A stretch of DNA of 64,000 bases from Pyrenula massariospora (GCA_021030905.1 JAGFMI010000018.1:558001-622000), one strand, 5' to 3'; numbered from the stretch's first letter, positions 12,398-23,200 are shown. Numbers and translations: made by a program. The notes: generated by a model from the sequence alone, not told the origin.

Positions 12398-14119
12398 ATG
12401 TCTATTGAGGCGCATCCGGCTGATGCACAACTGGCAGATCTAATCCAGGCTGCGACGGCGGCAGCCGGTCAGGATCCTGGATGGGCACAAGACCACAACA
12501 TAGACGTCCTGGCTCACGATGGGAGGATAACTCGCTCGATGAACCAGATTGACGACATGAGGGAAGAAGGTGCCTTTGGTGGTCCCTACAACCAGGAAAT
12601 AAGTCCAACTCAAATCGATCCATTGATTCAAGAGCCGCCGGCCATTATTGAGTCCTCTCCGCTTAAGCGCACGAAGTCGAAGAAGAGGAAAAGAGGACAG
12701 AGTCCGGTGGAGAACCCATCCCAAGATATTGACCACCATATGACGTTTGATGGAGAGGCTTTCCCTGGGAGCGATGACAACGCTGCAGGTCCCACGATCA
12801 TTGAGGCGCGATCTGCAGGCGTACATTCAGCGTCTGCACTCTTTCGGCAGCCTTCAGAAAAGAGTGCGAAATATACCCGGCCGCCAATGTCGAAGATGTT
12901 CACGTCTCTAAGGATTTCTCCCGAAGGCTTTTTGCAACTTCAAGGAGCTGCGAAACAGTATATGCTAGATGAGAGGTTTCCAGATCGCAGAGAATGTGTC
13001 GGCCAGCGCGGGAAAGGAGACTCAGACATGGTCAAGCTCAAGCTATGGAAGTGCGTGAAGAAGTTTTTGGAAGAAGAAGGGCACGGCCAACGATTCTTTG
13101 GTGATGATGTTCCAGATGCGGGAATTCCAGAACAACCCTACGTCTGGCCACGAGACGAAGGGAAAATCATCAAACTTGTGATGCCTTTGCTCCGTCGGAT
13201 GGTCACCAATGAGAGACAACGACGCTATGCCAACATTACACGGAAAGGAGGAGATAGGCGACGGACGACTCAGGAAGAGAATCAGAACGGCGAACACATT
13301 TCCGATCAATTCATCCCTGCTCCACTTGTGTATGATCTGGTTGGCGAAGGTTGCATCCCTAATGAAGAGGAGGCAATTGAAATGTACAACGGTCTTGTTG
13401 AGAGATGTAGCTTCGGTCGTTTTCACGACATCACCAATGAGAATCTTGACGATTTCAGGAATCTGATTGTCAATATGCAGGGCCACATCAACGTCCTGCA
13501 TCGCAACGATCCTTCGCAGTGTTCAGAGGAGTGTGAGCTTGCTTTTACCCGCCGACTGGTTCAATGGGATGGTTTCCACAATCTCGAGAGTGGGCTCAGG
13601 GAGCAGCTTTTCGACATCCTCTTAGAAATGCTGCGTGTGATCAAGCGCGATATCACAATGAATGGCGGCCCTCCTCCAAGGAAACGGCAGCGCCAGCTAG
13701 CCCCCACACTTCCAGAATCTACCAACGAAGTAGACGACGCTGCCATACTTCACGCCGACGATCCAAATCTAGAAGGCCAATTCCCGTCTTCCAATACCAC
13801 CTTCATGACCCTAAAAATCAACATCCTCCGCGATGGAAAGCGTATCCTCCCACGATTTGACTTTGCCGTCGACGCGTGCCCCAATCTTGAGGCTTTGAAG
13901 ACGGCCATCGGCGAGCACTATGGCATTCATCTCCTACCAGAGCTGGAAGACGTGAATACTACGTTCAAAGTATGGCTGCCGCATGGGTTGAATAGGCTGA
14001 ATGCGGATGCAGATTGGGCCGTGGCATTTTGGTCGACGAAAGATGTCGAGTGGATGGACGGGGAGTTGAAGGTTCTTGTGGAGTTGCCTGAGGAAGCACA
14101 GGAAAAGGAAGGGCTTTAA
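12398..14119 (+). CDS. Conserved fungal protein of unknown function, probably nuclear
   Basis: A single 573-aa frame. I do not recognise a named family, although the block KYTRPPMSKMFTSLRISPEG (about residues 159-178) and the next 50 residues have the look of a conserved Pezizomycotina domain. Residues about 92-100 (KRTKSKKRKRG) form a strong bipartite-like basic stretch that could be a nuclear localisation signal. The last about 110 residues, from about 465, read as a compact globular unit (TLKINILRDGKRILPRFDF onward). It is possibly ubiquitin-like or PB1-like, which is only an impression. There is no signal peptide or membrane segment. The start ATG at 12398 is the first in frame, after stops. 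Confidence 0.75.
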   Translation: MSIEAHPADAQLADLIQAATAAAGQDPGWAQDHNIDVLAHDGRITRSMNQIDDMREEGAFGGPYNQEISPTQIDPLIQEPPAIIESSPLKRTKSKKRKRGQSPVENPSQDIDHHMTFDGEAFPGSDDNAAGPTIIEARSAGVHSASALFRQPSEKSAKYTRPPMSKMFTSLRISPEGFLQLQGAAKQYMLDERFPDRRECVGQRGKGDSDMVKLKLWKCVKKFLEEEGHGQRFFGDDVPDAGIPEQPYVWPRDEGKIIKLVMPLLRRMVTNERQRRYANITRKGGDRRRTTQEENQNGEHISDQFIPAPLVYDLVGEGCIPNEEEAIEMYNGLVERCSFGRFHDITNENLDDFRNLIVNMQGHINVLHRNDPSQCSEECELAFTRRLVQWDGFHNLESGLREQLFDILLEMLRVIKRDITMNGGPPPRKRQRQLAPTLPESTNEVDDAAILHADDPNLEGQFPSSNTTFMTLKINILRDGKRILPRFDFAVDACPNLEALKTAIGEHYGIHLLPELEDVNTTFKVWLPHGLNRLNADADWAVAFWSTKDVEWMDGELKVLVELPEEAQEKEGL

Positions 14120-14714
14120 GTATTTTGGGGGGCATACGGGAGCTGGATTAGGACGTGAGTGTGATTCTTAACGGGCAAGAGGCACTTTGTCGTTGGTGAT
14201 GATACCCTTTTTCGAACCTTGTGCTATATACGATCAATAATCATACCATCATGACTGGTATTCATTGAATTTGACCTCGTTGAACACTATACCAGTGTGC
14301 ATTTCTGCCTTCGTATCAATATTTTTTCATTGCGAGGCACAGAGGAAATAGAAGAAATGAAAATTATTGAGGCCTATCCTATGTTGTGAATGCATACGCA
14401 CGAGTTGTGACAGGTCGATGGCGGAGCAGACAGCCGTCTGGACGTGACATTTCATTCAATAGCAGCCTACGTGTAGACACAAAAGTTGAGATGAGGGAAA
14501 AGATAACCAGGTAGACTTCGCATTCCTTCTCAGCGGTTAACCGAGCCCCAACCCCAAACTCCACGCAGGACTAATTTCAGGCCGTTTCGCAAGTCATCCC
14601 ACCATTCCCATCGGATTCAGCCTTTCTATCAAACGCCCCTTACCACAAAACGCCGAAAGCGAAAAGATCGACCGCGTCGCACCGCTACCCGCAACCAGAC
14701 GGCAACAGAACAGC
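14120..14714. other. Convergent intergenic stretch
   Basis: 3' ends of two unnamed genes face each other here. I see no gene, repeat or RNA that I can support. Confidence 0.5.
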
Positions 14715-15941
14715 TCAACTGTTTTCCTTCCGTTTCCGCCAAAACAGCAACGGATTCCCTCTCCTCCGCTTCAGCTCCTGCGCCGAGACCATCCCCGCGT
14801 ATGGATCTTGGTTCCAGTCTCCGTACGTGAGCGCACCCTGCGGGAGACGGTGCTCCGGGATCTCGCCGATCTTGGTGGAATCGGTCTGAAAGGAATATGT
14901 CGAGACAGGACGACGGCGGATAGATCCAGCCATTGTGACTTGGTTGTTAGGGAGTGAGGGTTGAGGTATCTTTGGTGGGACTGGTGGAGGGTAGGTGATT
15001 AAAGGTAAGGGCTCTTTTGGTGGAACAGGAGGGGACTTCGGCGGAGAGGGCGAGTGTATGGGTTTTCGGTTTGGAATGGGAAGATTGGGTGTGCTTTGCT
15101 GGCGCTTGGAGGAGGGTTGAAGTTTCTCTGGTGAGGGTAACGACTTGGAATGGGACATATTGGATAATGAGCCTATCGGGGCTGAGAGGGTTCGCTTAGC
15201 TTCGGGTCGTCCAATCCGCTCGCAGGTCTCTGGTGAAGGACAGTGTCCATTTTCGAGAGTTGAAGGGGTTGGCTTAGGGCTAGTAGGGGGTTTTAGAGGC
15301 ATTGATCGTCTTTCTTTAGTCCGAACCCAGGCGATTTTCACAGTGGCGCTCCGTCGCGGTTTTTGACCACGTTTCGCAACAGCAGAAGAGTGTTTCATCG
15401 CCTTGGATGCTGCATTCTTAGGCTCCGACGGATTTCCCGCATATGATCGGTGTGATGTTACCAACGCCATATTTGCATTTCGACGGTGTTCGTGAAGCGT
15501 TGGATTGGAAGCCAGTCTCTGTCGGAATTGATTTAGAGCGCCCACTGCATCCTTGCCCGCGCGCTCAGAAAGCTGGAATAGAAGACGTCTGGAAAATTCA
15601 CGCTCCTTGGATTCGTCTGATGTTGCAGAGCAAATGACATTCATCAAGCCGGTATTAAGCACGAGAAGGATATGTGCCAGCGAAGCCTGCGCCATGCCAT
15701 CTCCGTTAGCAAAAAGGTCGCCGTACTGTGCTGCGTTCTTATCGTATGCGGCTCTGACTTCAAGAGGTCTAGTTCTGAGGGAGTTGTGTAATTGCGCATT
15801 TTCCTTGCTGAGTCTGGTTGCTGCTTGTTTGGACGTTATTCTCCTTCTCTGTCTTTCCTTCATGCGTCTGAAAACCTCGAGGCCGCTATTGAAGGCCTCA
15901 ACGATGGAATAAACAACAGCCCTTACTTCGACACCTGACAT
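14715..15941 (-). CDS. Conserved fungal protein with helical N-terminus and proline-rich tail
   Basis: A single 408-aa frame on the minus strand; the family is not recognised. Residues 1-165 are predicted helical (MSGVEVRAVVYSIVEAFNSG onward, with RRMKERQRRR). They may form a four-helix type domain of the kind seen in many fungal proteins of unknown role. Residues about 190-350 are basic, Ser/Pro-rich and probably disordered. They contain several PxxP motifs (SPPKSPPVPPKEPLP, PPPVPPKIPQP) that could bind SH3 domains. The C-terminus is basic and Arg/Lys-rich. There is no signal peptide or membrane span. A role in cortical or cytoskeletal scaffolding would be guesswork. Confidence 0.75.
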   Translation of the reverse strand: MSGVEVRAVVYSIVEAFNSGLEVFRRMKERQRRRITSKQAATRLSKENAQLHNSLRTRPLEVRAAYDKNAAQYGDLFANGDGMAQASLAHILLVLNTGLMNVICSATSDESKEREFSRRLLFQLSERAGKDAVGALNQFRQRLASNPTLHEHRRNANMALVTSHRSYAGNPSEPKNAASKAMKHSSAVAKRGQKPRRSATVKIAWVRTKERRSMPLKPPTSPKPTPSTLENGHCPSPETCERIGRPEAKRTLSAPIGSLSNMSHSKSLPSPEKLQPSSKRQQSTPNLPIPNRKPIHSPSPPKSPPVPPKEPLPLITYPPPVPPKIPQPSLPNNQVTMAGSIRRRPVSTYSFQTDSTKIGEIPEHRLPQGALTYGDWNQDPYAGMVSAQELKRRRGNPLLFWRKRKENS

Positions 15942-17083
15942 GACGGAACTTTCTCGAGTTTTACATAGGAGGCTCTAAAAGAAAACAAAGTACACACGGG
16001 AGATAGAATGCGGGCGGTCTCCACCGGAATCGAGGACACGATGTATAAACAATTGTGGCATTGGCAGACCCTGCCTCAAAGTAATTCACGGGACAGATGA
16101 CCTAGACCTTTTCAATCTCGGATCCGGGCAAAGGCCACCAAATGGCAAAGGCACGTTCAAAAGTTTGGATCAATAGAGATGCAGCATGCCTTGATTTCCA
16201 CGCCTTCGCCTTGCTGCCGGCGTCGTCAACTGCAGAGTTGAGTACTTCCGCCGATTCCAGGCGCTTGAGATGTGCTGTGGGCCAATGGACGGCCGGCTTC
16301 CCCCTGTCATGATCAACTAGGGCAGCCAATACAACAACAAATGGCACGACACGAAGGCATCGGGCGCTGCGCTACCGTCGAACCACCGAACTCGAAGCCG
16401 TTGGAAAACCTCTGAGCGCTGCGGGCCGTCTGAAGCATGGTCCATCGGCCAGGGAAAGGCCCACTTGCACATGCCAGGGCTGTCTTCCACGGCATTGCCT
16501 GAGTTGGCAGAAAGCAGGGCTACGAAAGAGCCTTTACGTGATTGATTTACGGTGCACGCAGTGGGAGCTTGAGTGTGACGATGTTGGCTTGGGGCTTGAT
16601 CATTGTTTTGGGAAGAATCATTTGAGATCGAGGGGAAAACTAATGGAGGTACTGTACTATTGTAATTGTGAAGGCGTTGGATTTGGAGTTTCCGACGGAG
16701 ATTTTCTTCGGCGGAGCTGCCCTACGCGAGGCTGGGGGACAGAAGTGGTGGCCGATTGTTTTGCTCCGCACGGCGCACCACGCCAAAACGATCGGCCACC
16801 ACTTCTGTCCCCCAGCCTCGACGCGGAGCTTTCAAATCCCCGCATACTCGCGCCACCTCGCTTCTCCAAAACCACGTAGATAGATAGAATTGGAGCAGCT
16901 ACATCGCCGCTGCGTGACCACTATCTTTTGAACGGAGCCAACAAAGCGTAACACCAAAGAACCCGAACATTCTTGCGTTCCACCTAGACAGAAACAGCTT
17001 GACCTACACGTTCTCGCGCCGCTGCCGGCAATCCTGGAAACCCTTGCATTGCCTTTCCTGTCCAAGATTCAGGCGCATTCTCC
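15942..17083. promoter_or_regulatory. Divergent intergenic region with a large inverted repeat
   Basis: About 1.1 kb between two divergently transcribed genes. It contains the long inverted repeat listed separately (16727-16820). Short open frames on both strands around 16100-16500 have no recognisable products. Confidence 0.5.
16727..16820. repeat. Near-perfect 37-bp inverted repeat with 20-nt loop
   Basis: The left arm 16727-16763 and right arm 16784-16820 are reverse complements over 37 bp, with one mismatch (16757 against 16790). The loop is 16764-16783. The arms are GC-rich (the left arm begins CGAGGCTGGGGGACAGAAG), so RNA or single-stranded DNA could form a very stable hairpin. It sits upstream of the GPALPP-protein gene and far upstream of the minus-strand gene. 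No open frame uses it. It could be a hairpin RNA source, a remnant of a small inverted-repeat element or a regulatory cruciform. Confidence 0.9.
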
Positions 17084-17962
17084 ATGTCATCGCAAGGACC
17101 CCAGCTGCCGCCATCTCTGCTGGCAAAACGCAAACGAGAGCAGGATGACGACGGTCCCAGCCCGAATACAAATGGAGACACGACCGAGATCTCTGGGAAG
17201 AATCGTGGTGATAATTACAGGAGCAAGGCGAGAACCATCGGTCCAACTTTGCCGCCTGCAAGCCTTGCCGAGCTCCCTAAAGAGCCGCCGGAAGAAGAAG
17301 ACAGCAGCAATGATAGTGACTTCGGTCCTAGCTTACCAACCGGACCTCAAGACCTCTCCAAGAGCCCGCCGTTAGCGGAAAATGCAAGGAGCACGACAAC
17401 CGTGGCCCCTACCGCTTCTACAAAGTCACAGCGAGATGAGTGGATGATGATTCCGCCTTCACAGGCTGACTGGTCTTCCCGAGTTGATCCCACAAAGCTG
17501 CGTAACCGGAAATTCAACACCGGAAAGGGCGCCAAAGGACCATCGCAGGCCGGTGAACGTAGTCTCGACACAAAATGGACAGAGACACCATCGGAGAAGG
17601 CCGCAAGATTGGAGCGTGAGATGATGGGCATACAGTCTAAAAGTGAAAACCGGGACCGAGAGCAGCAGGAGAAGAAGAAGGAGGCTGCTGTGCAGAAGAT
17701 CCGGGAACACTCGGTAGGTTTATCTGCTTTCTACATCTCGTCAATGCTGATACACTTCCAGGAAAAGGCAAGAGGACCCAGCCTGTACCAAGAGCACCAA
17801 AGAAAAAACCCTAGAGAGAAGGAAGATGACCCTAGTGCGCGGGCTTTTGACCGAGAGAAGGACATTGCTGGCGGGGTTAAGATCAACCACACCCAACGTA
17901 AAGAAATGATGAAGAGGGCGGGAGATTTTGAATCCCGCTTCAATAGCGGCCAGTTTTTGTAG
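17084..17962 (+). CDS. GPALPP-motif / DUF3752 protein
   Basis: A small conserved eukaryotic protein of unknown biochemical role. Exons are 17084-17713 and 17762-17962, giving 276 aa. GPALPP-type motifs repeat at the N-terminus: GPQLPPSL, GPTLPPASL and GPSLPTG. The DUF3752 region follows: DEWMMIPPSQADW, KFNTGKGAKG, WTETPSEKAARL, and after the intron EKARGPSLYQEHQ and the end motif RAGDFESRFNSGQFL. The intron (17714-17761, GTAGGT..CCAG) is exactly 48 nt, in frame and free of stops. A retained-intron protein 16 residues longer is therefore possible. Homologues read straight from the HS to the EKARG block, which supports splicing. Confidence 0.88.
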   Translation: MSSQGPQLPPSLLAKRKREQDDDGPSPNTNGDTTEISGKNRGDNYRSKARTIGPTLPPASLAELPKEPPEEEDSSNDSDFGPSLPTGPQDLSKSPPLAENARSTTTVAPTASTKSQRDEWMMIPPSQADWSSRVDPTKLRNRKFNTGKGAKGPSQAGERSLDTKWTETPSEKAARLEREMMGIQSKSENRDREQQEKKKEAAVQKIREHSVGLSAFYISSMLIHFQEKARGPSLYQEHQRKNPREKEDDPSARAFDREKDIAGGVKINHTQRKEMMKRAGDFESRFNSGQFL

Positions 17963-18630
17963 CGAAGACAAAATTGCAGTAGGCGCTCATCGTCCCTTAG
18001 CAAAGAGATCTTCACTGGTATCGATGTGAATGTTAGCATCAAGCTGCATCTACAAGATCAGACTTGATCAATCTGTTTGGCCAGGGCGGCTTGAATTCGA
18101 ATGGAAGGAGGAGCTCGTGAATCTACAGCGCAGAGGGGCAATTATCATGGGCTTTTGAGCGATCGGCAGTTAGGGTTCGATGCTTAGCATCAATTACCTG
18201 TAGATCGCCCCTAAGCACCCAATTTTTGGGTCAGAAATGAGGCTAGGGACTTCTTTGTATGGTGCACAGGGCTCTCGGTTATGCAGCGGGCCGGTGGAGT
18301 GGCGGTGCAAGGCTGGCGGTTGGCCTTGAGACAAGAACGAGGTTTGCCCCCCTGGGCTTTTCAACATGAAACCGGTGCCCGATTCATGAATCGTTCCACC
18401 TCCAAGTAGATGACCTTCGGACTTTCTTCTCTCTTGACGACTACGCTCCGACCTCTTTTTCTCCTCCATATTCTCATATGAGTCAGTTTTGGTAATGCAT
18501 CTCTACAAAGACAGCTTTTGAAGGCTTTCACCGATCATTCAATCCCTTACGATTGTCAACACCCAAAGCCTGCAAGTCCCTCAAATCCTTCCTCGACCGC
18601 TCTACAGCATCGAACCCCCGAATTTTCGCG
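17963..18630. other. Intergenic stretch
   Basis: Same-strand gap between the DUF3752 gene and the RCR-type gene. It presumably holds a terminator and a promoter. I see no gene. Confidence 0.5.
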
Positions 18631-19268
18631 ATGAATTCATTCTTGATTCCGCGACAAAGCAATAACGACCCAAACAACAATGATAACGTTGACCTAAACA
18701 ATGACGGTCGAACATACTGGTGGTGGAGTCCGGTATGGCAAATGTTTCACAACAAGCCTCGAGCCTGACACTGACATGGTGCTCTAATTACAGACTGCCT
18801 ATGCCATCAAATGGGCTATTCTGGCTGCCCTCTTCCTGCTCTTTGTTGGATATTTCGTTGGCGGTTACCTGCATGCAAAGAGGCGTATCAAGAAGGGTTT
18901 ACCTCCATTAGCGTATCACAGGGTCGGTGCCGTCTAAGTCTCATTCACGTGTATTGCTAACCTATGCAGTGGCTTCTTTCTCGTCGAGATCGAGCCCGCT
19001 TCGAGCCAAACCAAAACCAGTACAACTTCTATCCTGTCCACAATGGCTATGCCATGCAAGGCTACCCACCTCCACCACCAGGTACCTCAGTTGTGTCCCC
19101 TTTTTTTTGTCTCAACTAATTGTAGTAGCTTACAATCCTGCATTTGCCCCGCCACCGACGTATCAACCTCCAGATGGTGCATCCAAAGTTGCCCCAGCTC
19201 AAGGCGGGTACGCTGTTCCTCCTGGACCTCCACCCGCGACCGAGAGCGCCAGTGGGCCGGCTCGTTAG
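18631..19268 (+). CDS. RCR-type membrane protein (chitin synthesis regulation / Congo red resistance)
   Basis: Small fungal single-pass membrane protein of the RCR family. Yeast Rcr1/Rcr2 affect chitin deposition and plasma-membrane or endosomal protein sorting. Inferred exons are 18631-18732, 18794-18922, 18970-19081 and 19129-19268, giving 160 aa. After a short Asn/Asp-rich lumenal N-terminus comes TYWWWSP, then the hydrophobic span AIKWAILAALFLLFVGYFVG. The conserved cytosolic motif GGYLHAKRRIKKGLPPLAYH and RWLLSRRDRARF follow. The tail is Pro/Tyr-rich with PPPPPAYNPAF and PPPTYQPP, that is PPxY-like motifs that could recruit Rsp5-type ubiquitin ligases, as in yeast Rcr1 (family knowledge). 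Confidence 0.85.
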
Positions 19269-19464
19269 GGAAACGAGACTTTGAGAAGAAGTCACTAGGA
19301 ACAGGGCTTTCGGGGTTTGCTAGGATTTGAAAATGGCGACAGTATTGTGGTTATTGGGTTCCTAGATAAGTCAAGTGGGGATGAATGCAGAGCATACGTC
19401 CTCCCCCCAGAGCTGGACAATACCTGTGCTGCCCAACACAGAGAAATGAATAAATTTATGCACC

Positions 19465-20092
19465 TCAGTCAATGTCCATAGCATCGTCAGGGGCATCCTC
19501 TTGACTCGTATCTTGTAGAGCGACGTTTCCATTCGCGCTGGCGCTAAAAGGCGTTGGATCAGCAGAAGATTGAGCCGAAGCTGATCCAGCCTCCGAAATT
19601 TGCTTGTTGCTAGCTCTCGCTCTAGCTGCAATAATAGCTTTTCGAACATGATCTTGCTCCTCAGGAACAGAGATAGAAGATGGTACCTGGTAGAGAACCA
19701 TTTCCCGTCCGTAATTATGCTGGTTTCCACCAAGCACGCCAGCAGGCAGGGTGGCCAGCTTCTTTTCTATTTCGGGTAGAAACGCGACTCCTGATTCCTC
19801 TTTATCGACTTCTGCAAGCTCCGATTCAAGATCGTGGATGTAGATTTTATCTTTGGTGTCATCCAAGGACATGAAGTCGCTGCCACCATTGACTACCGGT
19901 GGCGGCCCTGTAGCTATTGGGCGACGTTGATTTTGATCTATGTCAACGTCAGAATGCGATACCTTCTCGAGTGATGCCAGGAAAATTACCTAAACGCATC
20001 CTGCCGAGCCGTTTTGTTAGGCGTTGTTCGCCTTCAAGGTCGTTGTCGGCCGGGCGTTTGTGCCCGTGCTTCTCCACCGAATCCAACTCCAT
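19465..20092 (-). CDS. Conserved small fungal protein of unknown function
   Basis: Inferred minus-strand exons are 20092-19990 and 19937-19465, giving 191 aa. The exon join gives a smooth sequence (KRLGRMRLDQNQRRPIATG) with an Asp codon split by the intron, so the model is convincing although the family is not one I can name. The most conserved-looking part is KDKIYIHDLESELAEVD, then VAFLPEIEKKLATLP and EMVLYQVPSSISVPEEQDHV. The C-terminus is Ala/Ser-rich and ends acidic (DAPDDAMDID). No signal peptide or membrane span is seen. It shares a very short divergent promoter with ALA1. Confidence 0.82.
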
Positions 20093-20231
20093 TTCGTTTT
20101 CAAAATCTCTGACTCATATTTCATGGCCACTGTGCGTTGGTGGAAGAGCATCTCGCGACTGTGTTGCAGATATCCATGAAGAACACTCGGTCTGCGGAGG
20201 AACATGAAGTGAATGCGTGGTCAAAATCTTG
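20093..20231. promoter_or_regulatory. 139-bp divergent promoter with a Gcn4/CpcA-type TGACTCA site
   Basis: Only 139 bp separate the start codons of the unnamed minus-strand gene and the long ALA1 form. A perfect TGACTCA lies at 20110-20116, the binding site of Gcn4/CpcA bZIP activators of amino-acid starvation genes. The site is palindromic about its centre, so it could serve either gene. tRNA synthetases are known targets of this general/cross-pathway control. Confidence 0.6.
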
Positions 20232-23200
20232 ATGTTCCATAGCTCCGCGCTCTTGAGGGACGCCCGTCATTTGACAAAGACCTTCACATCGTTGCGTCTG
20301 GGATCGCAACAACACACACTGTTCTCCGGATCGGCTGCAACTTTGAGGATGTCCTCTGCAGCTGCTGTCGGTCCGACATGGACTGCACTTCGTGTCAGGA
20401 ACACGTACCTTGACTACTTCAAGGAACGCGGGCACACCTTTGGTGAGAGATATCATTCAACTGGGTGGGTAATGACTTATATAATTTCTAGCACGGTCTT
20501 CTCCTGTTGTTCCGCACAACGACCCAACATTACTCTTTGCCAATGCTGGCATGAACCAGTTCAAGTCTATTTTCCTTGGTACTGTCGACCCCAATTCGGA
20601 TTTTGCTCAGCTCAAAAGAGCCGTTAACTCCCAGAAGGTCAGGAGACTCGAAGCTTCAAGCTCTAGCGGCTGACGAGTCTGTAGTGCATACGTGCTGGTG
20701 GGAAGCACAATGTGAGATTATTTAAGTCTGTGTCTTGAGCGGAGACTGACGATTCAGGACTTGGACGATGTCGGTAAAGATAGCTACCACCATGTAGGTG
20801 CCTGGAATTGTTTATTATTCGACTAAAGACTCACAGAAGCAATGCAGACATTCTTCGAGATGCTCGGCAACTGGAGCTTTGGTGACTACTTCAAAAAGGA
20901 GGCCATTGAGTACTCTTGGGGTCTGCTTACCAAGGTCTATGGTCTTGACCCTGCCAGGCTATACGTCACCTATTTTGAAGGTAATCCCGCAAAAAACCTG
21001 GAGCCAGACTTAGAAGCAAAGAAATACTGGCAGTCCGTTGGTGTTCCCGATGATCACATTCTGACCGGCGACATGAAGGACAATTTCTGGGAGATGGGTG
21101 ACCAAGGACCGTGTGGGCCATGTAGCGAAATACACTATGATAGGATTGGTGGCAGAAATGCTGCGCACCTCGTCAATCAGGACGACCCGAACGTACTGGA
21201 GATATGGAACAATGTTTTCATTCAATACAATCGCGAGCCGGACAAGTCCCTCAGGCCATTGCCTAGTAAGCATGTGGACACTGGGATGGGCTTCGAGCGT
21301 CTGGTCTCGGTTCTTCAAGACAAACCATCAAATTATGACACAGACTGCTTCACTCCGCTCTTTGCGAAACTCCAAGAGATCACAGGTGCCCGGCCGTATC
21401 AGGGAGCCTTTGGGGTTGATGATTCAGACGGCATCGACACGGCTTACAGAGTAGTTGCAGACCATGTTCGAACGCTGACTTTTGCCATTGCGGATGGCGC
21501 TTATCCTAATAACGAGGGCAGAGGCTACGTCGTTCGGAGAGTTCTTCGAAGGGGAGCACGGTATGCACGGAAGTATTTGAATGTGGAGATTGGTGGTTTC
21601 TTTTCAAAGATAGTACCAACTTTAGTTGAGCAAATGGGAGGAATGTTCCCTGAAATCAAGCACAAAGAACAGGACGTGAAGGACGCCCTCGACGAGGAAG
21701 AACAATCTTTTGCGAAAACGCTTGACCGCGGAGAGCGTCAGTTTGAAGTGTACGCTGAACAATCGAAAAAGAAGAATCTTAAATCTCTTCATGGTGCCGA
21801 TGTGTGGCGCTTGTACGACACTTTCGGGTTTCCTGTCGATCTTACCCGTCTCATGGCAGAAGAACGAGGGTTGGATATCGACGACAACGAATTTGAAGAA
21901 GCTCGATTGAAAGCGAAGGAAGCAAGTCGAGGTGAGAAGAAGGCAGCGGCTGATCTGATCAAACTCGACGTCCACGATCTTGGAATTCTAGAAAAGATGC
22001 CCGGTGTGCCGAAGACCGATGATGATGCCAAGTTCGGTCGAGAGAACATCAAATCACATATTAAGGCTATCTACCATGCTAAGAGGTTTCTCGACGACAC
22101 AAGCACAATTCCTGACGGAGAGCAAGTGGGTCTGATTCTCGATCGCACAAATTTTTACGCAGAGCAAGGAGGCCAAGAGTACGACAAGGGGAAGATAATA
22201 ATCGACGGGAAGGCAGAGCTAGAAGTCGAGAATGTTCAAGTATACGCTGGTTACGTCCTCCACACCGGATACATGAAATATGGCCACTTCGAATCAGGAG
22301 ATTTGGTAATTTGCGAATACGATGAGCTGCGGAGAGGCCCTATACGAAACAACCATACAGGAACACATGTGCTGAACTTTGCTCTGCGAGAGGTTCTCGG
22401 TGATGGCATTGATCAAAAAGGATCCCTTGTCGCTCAGGAGAAATTGCGATTTGATTTCTCTCACAAAGCCCAAGTGTCGGACGATGAGCTCAAACGGGTT
22501 GAAGAAGAGTCTACCCGCTACATCCGACAAAATTGTGCAGTGTATGCGCAGGATGTCCCTCTTGCTATTGCCCGCGAGATCAACGGCGTCCGTGCCGTAT
22601 TCGGCGAAACCTATCCCGACCCTGTTCGAGTTGTGTCCGTTGGCGTTGAGGTTGAAGAGATTCTCAAGAATGTCCAGGATGAGCGATGGCGTGGCGTTAG
22701 TATAGAGTTTTGCGGTGGAACTCATGTCCAGAGAACGGGAGACATCAAGGAACTAGTAATACTTGAGGAAAGTGGCATTGCAAAAGGCATACGAAGAATG
22801 ATCGCCGTAACAGGCTCCGATGCGTATGAGGTTCAGCGGGTGGCAGAGGAGTTTTCTGAACGTCTGAAGAAGCTCGACCAGACTCCCCTGAGCCTGAATA
22901 AAGAACAGAGAGTCAAAGCAATGTCGCTAGAGCTAAACAACCTCTCGATCTCTGCTGTTCGTAAGAACGAGCTTCGAGCTCGGTTTGCCAAGATACACAA
23001 AGAAGTACTTGATGCACAGAAGGCTCAGCAGAAGATGGAGATAAAGAAGGCCCAGGACGCTGTCACAGACTATTTTAAGGACCCCAAGAACCAGGAGAAG
23101 AGTACAATGATTGCGGAGCTTCCGATATCAGGAAATACTAAGACGGTCAGCGATACCGTGAACTATGTCAAAACAAAGATGCCAGACAAGAATGTTTACT

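Noticed and set aside
16102-16495. Two overlapping minus-strand frames of 60-81 codons
   Set aside because: No family, no splice structure, and they sit in a long intergenic region.
18160-18200. GGTTCGA-like sequence suggesting a tRNA T-loop
   Set aside because: No matching acceptor stem, D-arm or anticodon arm could be folded around it.
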